In this document: piece after piece, positions 14,708 to 17,679 of the stretch
Position numbering within the stretch: the first letter of the stretch is position 1
Layout: each line of letters opens with the position of its first letter
Assembly (NCBI GenBank): GCA_029239575.1
Contig: JARBUP010000024.1
Span: 1 to 17,679, forward strand
DNA length: 17,679 nucleotides
Origin: Bacillota bacterium
GTDB lineage: Bacteria; Bacillota; Clostridia; Tissierellales; Sedimentibacteraceae
Direction of reading: 5' to 3'
Made by a program: the position numbers and the translations under genes
The notes under the pieces: generated by a model
Told to the model about the DNA's origin: nothing
The model's input: only the letters and a program-made list of their open reading frames with translations
Databases searched by the model: none

Positions 14708-16040
14708 ACTGCTTATAGTTGATGATGAAAAAATAATTTTACGCTCGCTTAAATTTTTGTTAGAAGATTACTATGATATATATACAAGCGATAATTATGC
14801 GGAAGCTGTTGATATTTTTAAAAATGAAAAAATAAGTCTTGTTCTTCTTGATTTGAGGATTAAAGAAGACAGCGGACTTGATTTGATGAAAGAAATTCTA
14901 AAAATTGATGCAGAAGCTATAATTATAATAATGACAGCATATTCAACAATTGATAATTCAATTGATGCAATTAAATCGGGTGCATATTATTTTATAACAA
15001 AGCCAATACAAAATGAACAGCTATTATTATTATTGAAAACAGCAGCTGAAAAATTAAAAATGGCTGAAAAAATTGTAAGCTTAGAAGGTCATATAAAAAA
15101 GGAATTAATAGGTGAATCTGAAAAAATTAAGGAAATTACAACAACAATAAATAAGGTTAAAGATACTGATGCAACCATTTTGATTACTGGAGAAAGCGGA
15201 ACGGGGAAAGAGCTTATTGCTCAAAAAATACACACATCAAGCAATCGTGCTGAAAAACCTTTCAGTGCCATAAACTGTGCTGCATTGCCTGGTGAACTTC
15301 TCGAAAGTGAATTGTTTGGATATAAAAAGGGTGCATTTACAGGAGCATATAAAGATGAAACAGGAATAATTAGAAAAGCAGACCAAGGAACGTTGTTTCT
15401 TGATGAAATAGGCGAAATGGATTTAAAACTACAGTCAAAGCTTCTTAGATTTCTTCAGGAAAAAGAAATAAGGCAAATAGGGAATGATAAAATATATAAA
15501 GTTGATGTAAGAGTAATCTGTGCTACTAATAAAAATTTAAAAAAAGAAGTTGAAATGGGTAATTTTAGAGAGGATTTATACTATAGAATAAATGTAATAA
15601 ATTTTGTTTCACCTCCTTTAAGAGAAAGAATTGATGACCTTAAACTGCTTATTCCATATTTTATTGATAAATATAATATTTCATTTAACAAAAATATAAT
15701 AGGCATGACTGATGAAGCATATAATCTTTTAAAAAGCTGTAAATTTGAGGGAAATGTGAGAGAACTTGAAAATATTATTCAAAGAGCTGTACTTTTAAAT
15801 ACTGGTGATTATATAGAAGCAGATTCTCTTGAATTAATATCTCAAAAATTAAACAAAGTATATGGTGATAACATAGAAAAATATATTAAAATTTATGAAG
15901 GCGAAAATTTTAAAGATATAGAGAAAAAAGTAATAAGGTTTGCTCTTGATAACAACAACCAAAATAGAAAATGGACGGCCGACAGTCTTGGAATAAGTGA
16001 GAGGTCAATAAGATATAAAATAAAAGAATATAATTTATAA
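14697..16040 (+). CDS. NtrC-family sigma-54-dependent response regulator
   Basis: Cytoplasmic transcription activator, partner of the preceding kinase. From the ATG at 14697 it has 447 residues: receiver domain (1-120; acidic pocket Asp9/Asp10, phospho-acceptor Asp52, Thr80, Lys102), AAA+ domain (about 136-365; Walker A GESGTGKE 165-172, sigma-54-contacting GAFTGA 212-217, Walker B GTLFLDE 231-237, NFREDLYYRINV near the arginine finger) and a Fis-type helix-turn-helix (about 407-445, ADSLGISERSIRYKI). All parts needed to open a sigma-54 promoter are intact. A GTG at 14688 is also in frame, but AAAGGTG at 14684-14690 is the ribosome site of the ATG, so I prefer the latter. Its targets are not obvious: no -24/-12 element was found in the window. 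Confidence 0.93.
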   Translation: MKDKLLIVDDEKIILRSLKFLLEDYYDIYTSDNYAEAVDIFKNEKISLVLLDLRIKEDSGLDLMKEILKIDAEAIIIIMTAYSTIDNSIDAIKSGAYYFITKPIQNEQLLLLLKTAAEKLKMAEKIVSLEGHIKKELIGESEKIKEITTTINKVKDTDATILITGESGTGKELIAQKIHTSSNRAEKPFSAINCAALPGELLESELFGYKKGAFTGAYKDETGIIRKADQGTLFLDEIGEMDLKLQSKLLRFLQEKEIRQIGNDKIYKVDVRVICATNKNLKKEVEMGNFREDLYYRINVINFVSPPLRERIDDLKLLIPYFIDKYNISFNKNIIGMTDEAYNLLKSCKFEGNVRELENIIQRAVLLNTGDYIEADSLELISQKLNKVYGDNIEKYIKIYEGENFKDIEKKVIRFALDNNNQNRKWTADSLGISERSIRYKIKEYNL

Positions 16041-16048
16041 AAATACCC

Positions 16049-16077
16049 AACAAAATTTGAAATATGCAAATTTTGTT
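16049..16077 (+). terminator. Hairpin after the two-component operon
   Basis: Perfect 11-bp stem AACAAAATTTG (16049-16059) with 16067-16077, loop AAATATG. Only a short T content follows, so it is a moderate terminator; a second hairpin lies 70 bases on. Confidence 0.6.
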
Positions 16078-16147
16078 ATTAAAAACACTTAATAGAAAAG
16101 GGCAGTGTTGTTGATAAAAAGGAAAAAAAAGTACTTGTATAATTCGT

Positions 16148-16185
16148 AAAGTCACTTCTAATTAGAGGTGACTTTATATTTTTAT
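16148..16185 (+). terminator. Second terminator before the PPOX gene
   Basis: AAAGTCAC (16148-16155) pairs with GTGACTTT (16168-16175); a further TTCT/AGAG block extends the stem to 12 pairs with one G-T, loop AATT. ATATTTTTAT follows. Bases 16078-16147, between the two hairpins, hold no gene that I can support. Confidence 0.8.
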
Positions 16186-16187
16186 AT

Positions 16188-16215
16188 TTGGAAATTAATA
16201 TATTTGTGTTATAAT
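16188..16215 (+). promoter_or_regulatory. Promoter of the PPOX-amidohydrolase operon
   Basis: TTGGAA (16188-16193), a 16-base spacer, then a perfect TATAAT (16210-16215) with the extended TG at 16207-16208. It predicts a leader of about 130 bases. Confidence 0.65.
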
Positions 16216-16223
16216 ATTATTAC

Positions 16224-16244
16224 CACCCAAAAGGGCACAGGGTG
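16224..16244 (+). other. Possible RNA hairpin at the 5' end of the leader
   Basis: CACCC (16224-16228) can pair with GGGTG (16240-16244), or CCC can instead pair with GGG at 16233-16235 around AAAA. The two pairings exclude each other. The position, right at the predicted transcript start, is suggestive, but I do not recognise a riboswitch class. The remaining leader to 16341 is AT-rich and featureless. Confidence 0.25.
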
Positions 16245-16351
16245 ACTTTCTGTAAACAATAATAACATAAGAAAACAAATACATAAAATAAAATATTAAT
16301 AATTGTAGATTTAAAAAGATAATAATAAAAATTTTACTAATGAGGTGAATA

Positions 16352-16843
16352 ATGTTTAGAGAAATGAGAAGAAAAAACCAATTATTACAGAATGAGAAAA
16401 CGATTGAGATATTAAAAAAATGTTCTTCAGGAATTTTGGGTGTTATAGGCGATGATGGTTACCCTTATACTGTACCTGTAAGTTATATCTATAATGATGG
16501 TAAATTATATTTTCATTGTGCAAATAAAGGCCATAAGCTGGACAGCATAAAAAGAAACGACAAAGTAACATTTTGTGTAGTTGAAAAAGATGACGTTATA
16601 CAAGAAACTTTTACAACTCATTTTAGCAGTGTAATTGTTTTTGGCAAAGCAAGAATTTTAGATGATGATAGCGAAAAGTTAAATGTGCTTAAATATTTAG
16701 TTGAAAAATATTCACCTGACTTTATTGAAGAAAGCAAAAAATCAATTGAACGTAGCTGGAATAATGTAAGTTTAGTAGAAGTAAAAATTGAACATATGAC
16801 AGGAAAAGCTGCTATAGAAATAATAAATGAATATCAGGGGTAA
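16352..16843 (+). CDS. NimA-like pyridoxamine 5'-phosphate oxidase (PPOX) fold flavoprotein
   Basis: A 163-residue split-barrel protein of the PPOX/NimA group, which binds FMN or related cofactors. Members annotated Nim reduce 5-nitroimidazoles, but most clostridial homologues have no known substrate, so resistance should not be assumed. Seen: the family start MFREMRRKNQLL, GDDGYPYTVPVSY (33-45), the KLYFHCANKGHKLDSI block with His55 and His61, and the C-terminal WNNVSLVEVKIEHMTGKAA segment. GAGGTG at 16342-16347 sets the start. It has its own promoter, and the next gene starts three bases after its stop, so the two are co-translated. Confidence 0.88.
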   Translation: MFREMRRKNQLLQNEKTIEILKKCSSGILGVIGDDGYPYTVPVSYIYNDGKLYFHCANKGHKLDSIKRNDKVTFCVVEKDDVIQETFTTHFSSVIVFGKARILDDDSEKLNVLKYLVEKYSPDFIEESKKSIERSWNNVSLVEVKIEHMTGKAAIEIINEYQG

Positions 16844-16846
16844 AAA

Positions 16847-17679
16847 ATGAATGAAAAATTTTGGATAAGCAATGTATTATTAGAAAATGGTTTTGAATAT
16901 ATAAACAATTATATTAGTGGAACTTTAACAAAAAAAGAGAATTTATTAATTGAAGATGGAACGATAATAAATATCACAGAAGGAAGCATACCATCAGATG
17001 GTATACCTGTTATAGATGCAAAAGGATTGCTTGCTTTACCGTCCTTATATGAAAAGCATATTCATTTGGATAAAGGCCATTTTGGAGGACCATGGAAAGC
17101 GTGCACACCTTTTACAAATGTTTTTGATAGAATAAAAGAAGAAGAAAATTTTCTACCTAAATTTCTTGATTTCACAAAAGAAAGAGCAGAAAGTTTATTG
17201 GATTTAATTACTAAAAATGGAGTAACATTTGCTCGAGTGCAATGTAATGTAGATCCAGTTATAGGTATGGGCAATGTTGAAAGAGTTTCTGAAGCTCTAA
17301 GAAATTATAAAGATAAATTAAATTATGAGTTAGTTGCTTTCCCGCAGCATGGTCTATTAAAAAGCAATTCTATTTCATTAATGAAAGATGCCATGAGAAA
17401 TGGCGTAAAGGTAGTTGGAGGATTGGACCCTGCAACAATAGATAATAATGTAGAATTATCATTGGAAAAAATGATGGATATTGCAGTAGAGTTTGATGCT
17501 GAAGTTGATATTCATTTACATGATGGTGGGTCTCTTGGAATTTATACAATTAAACAATTGTGTACATTTGTTGAAGAAGCTAAATGGAATAATAAAGTTA
17601 CAATAAGCCATGGATTTTGTTTAGGAAACAGTCCAATAAATGAAGTGATAGAAGTAGCAGAAAAAATGGCAGAATTAAA
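16847..17679 (+). CDS. Cytosine-deaminase-like amidohydrolase, 3' end outside window
   Basis: The first 277 residues of a metal-dependent hydrolase of the amidohydrolase superfamily, open to the right edge. It would be cytoplasmic and act on a cyclic amide, amidine or N-substituted compound. It shows the metal-binding HIHLDKGH motif (His71, His73), FPQHGL (Gln167), VDIHLHDGG (His223) and ISHGFCLG (His255), in the same order as the metal and substrate residues of E. coli cytosine deaminase (His61, His63, Gln156, His214, His246). The catalytic Glu217 of that enzyme is an aspartate here (Asp226), and the final metal aspartate lies beyond the window. The start is supported by AGGGG at 16836-16840, seven bases upstream and overlapping the end of the PPOX gene. 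Specificity cannot be named; isopropylammelide-type and cytosine-type enzymes are the nearest relatives. Confidence 0.85.
   Translation, partial: MNEKFWISNVLLENGFEYINNYISGTLTKKENLLIEDGTIINITEGSIPSDGIPVIDAKGLLALPSLYEKHIHLDKGHFGGPWKACTPFTNVFDRIKEEENFLPKFLDFTKERAESLLDLITKNGVTFARVQCNVDPVIGMGNVERVSEALRNYKDKLNYELVAFPQHGLLKSNSISLMKDAMRNGVKVVGGLDPATIDNNVELSLEKMMDIAVEFDAEVDIHLHDGGSLGIYTIKQLCTFVEEAKWNNKVTISHGFCLGNSPINEVIEVAEKMAEL

Overview
The window is AT-rich and densely coded. It reads as a low-GC, anaerobic, probably endospore-forming member of the Clostridia. This rests on the NADH-linked [FeFe] hydrogenase genes, strong AGGAGG-type ribosome sites, clostridial protein families and a sigma-K-like promoter. 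The genus cannot be fixed from the sequence alone. I see no rRNA, tRNA, CRISPR array, transposase or phage gene.

Left part (1-6034). The 3' half of a NuoF-like hydrogenase subunit (hydB) is followed one base later by the catalytic subunit hydA; together they would make H2 from NADH and reduced ferredoxin. A hairpin separates them from the convergent asnB (glutamine-hydrolysing asparagine synthetase). Divergent from asnB is an unusual 406-residue protein: a helical N-terminal region, a Pro-Gly linker and six 45-residue DUF346/PLL-lectin-like repeats that should fold as a beta-propeller.

Middle part (6217-12764). A secreted or membrane-anchored ComEC-type metallo-beta-lactamase-fold hydrolase is followed by a DUF3006 protein, a pairing I recall from other Gram-positives. 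Then come a prenylated-FMN decarboxylase (UbiD family) overlapping a UbiA prenyltransferase, and, 82 bases on, a three-gene importer: NMT1/NitT-type binding lipoprotein, ATPase and permease. The most attractive reading is a locus that takes up an aromatic acid and turns it into a prenyl quinone by prenylation and decarboxylation. No ubiX, methyltransferase or early mqn genes are visible here, so this stays a hypothesis.

Right part (12765-17679). A roughly 210-base gene-free stretch holds a terminator, a perfect 18-bp inverted repeat and a chain of short GC-rich hairpins unlike the surrounding DNA. Next is a two-component system: a histidine kinase whose sensor is an amino-acid-type periplasmic binding domain, and an NtrC-type sigma-54 activator. 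After two hairpins and a strong extended -10 promoter come a NimA-like flavin-fold protein (PPOX family) and a cytosine-deaminase-like amidohydrolase that runs off the window edge.
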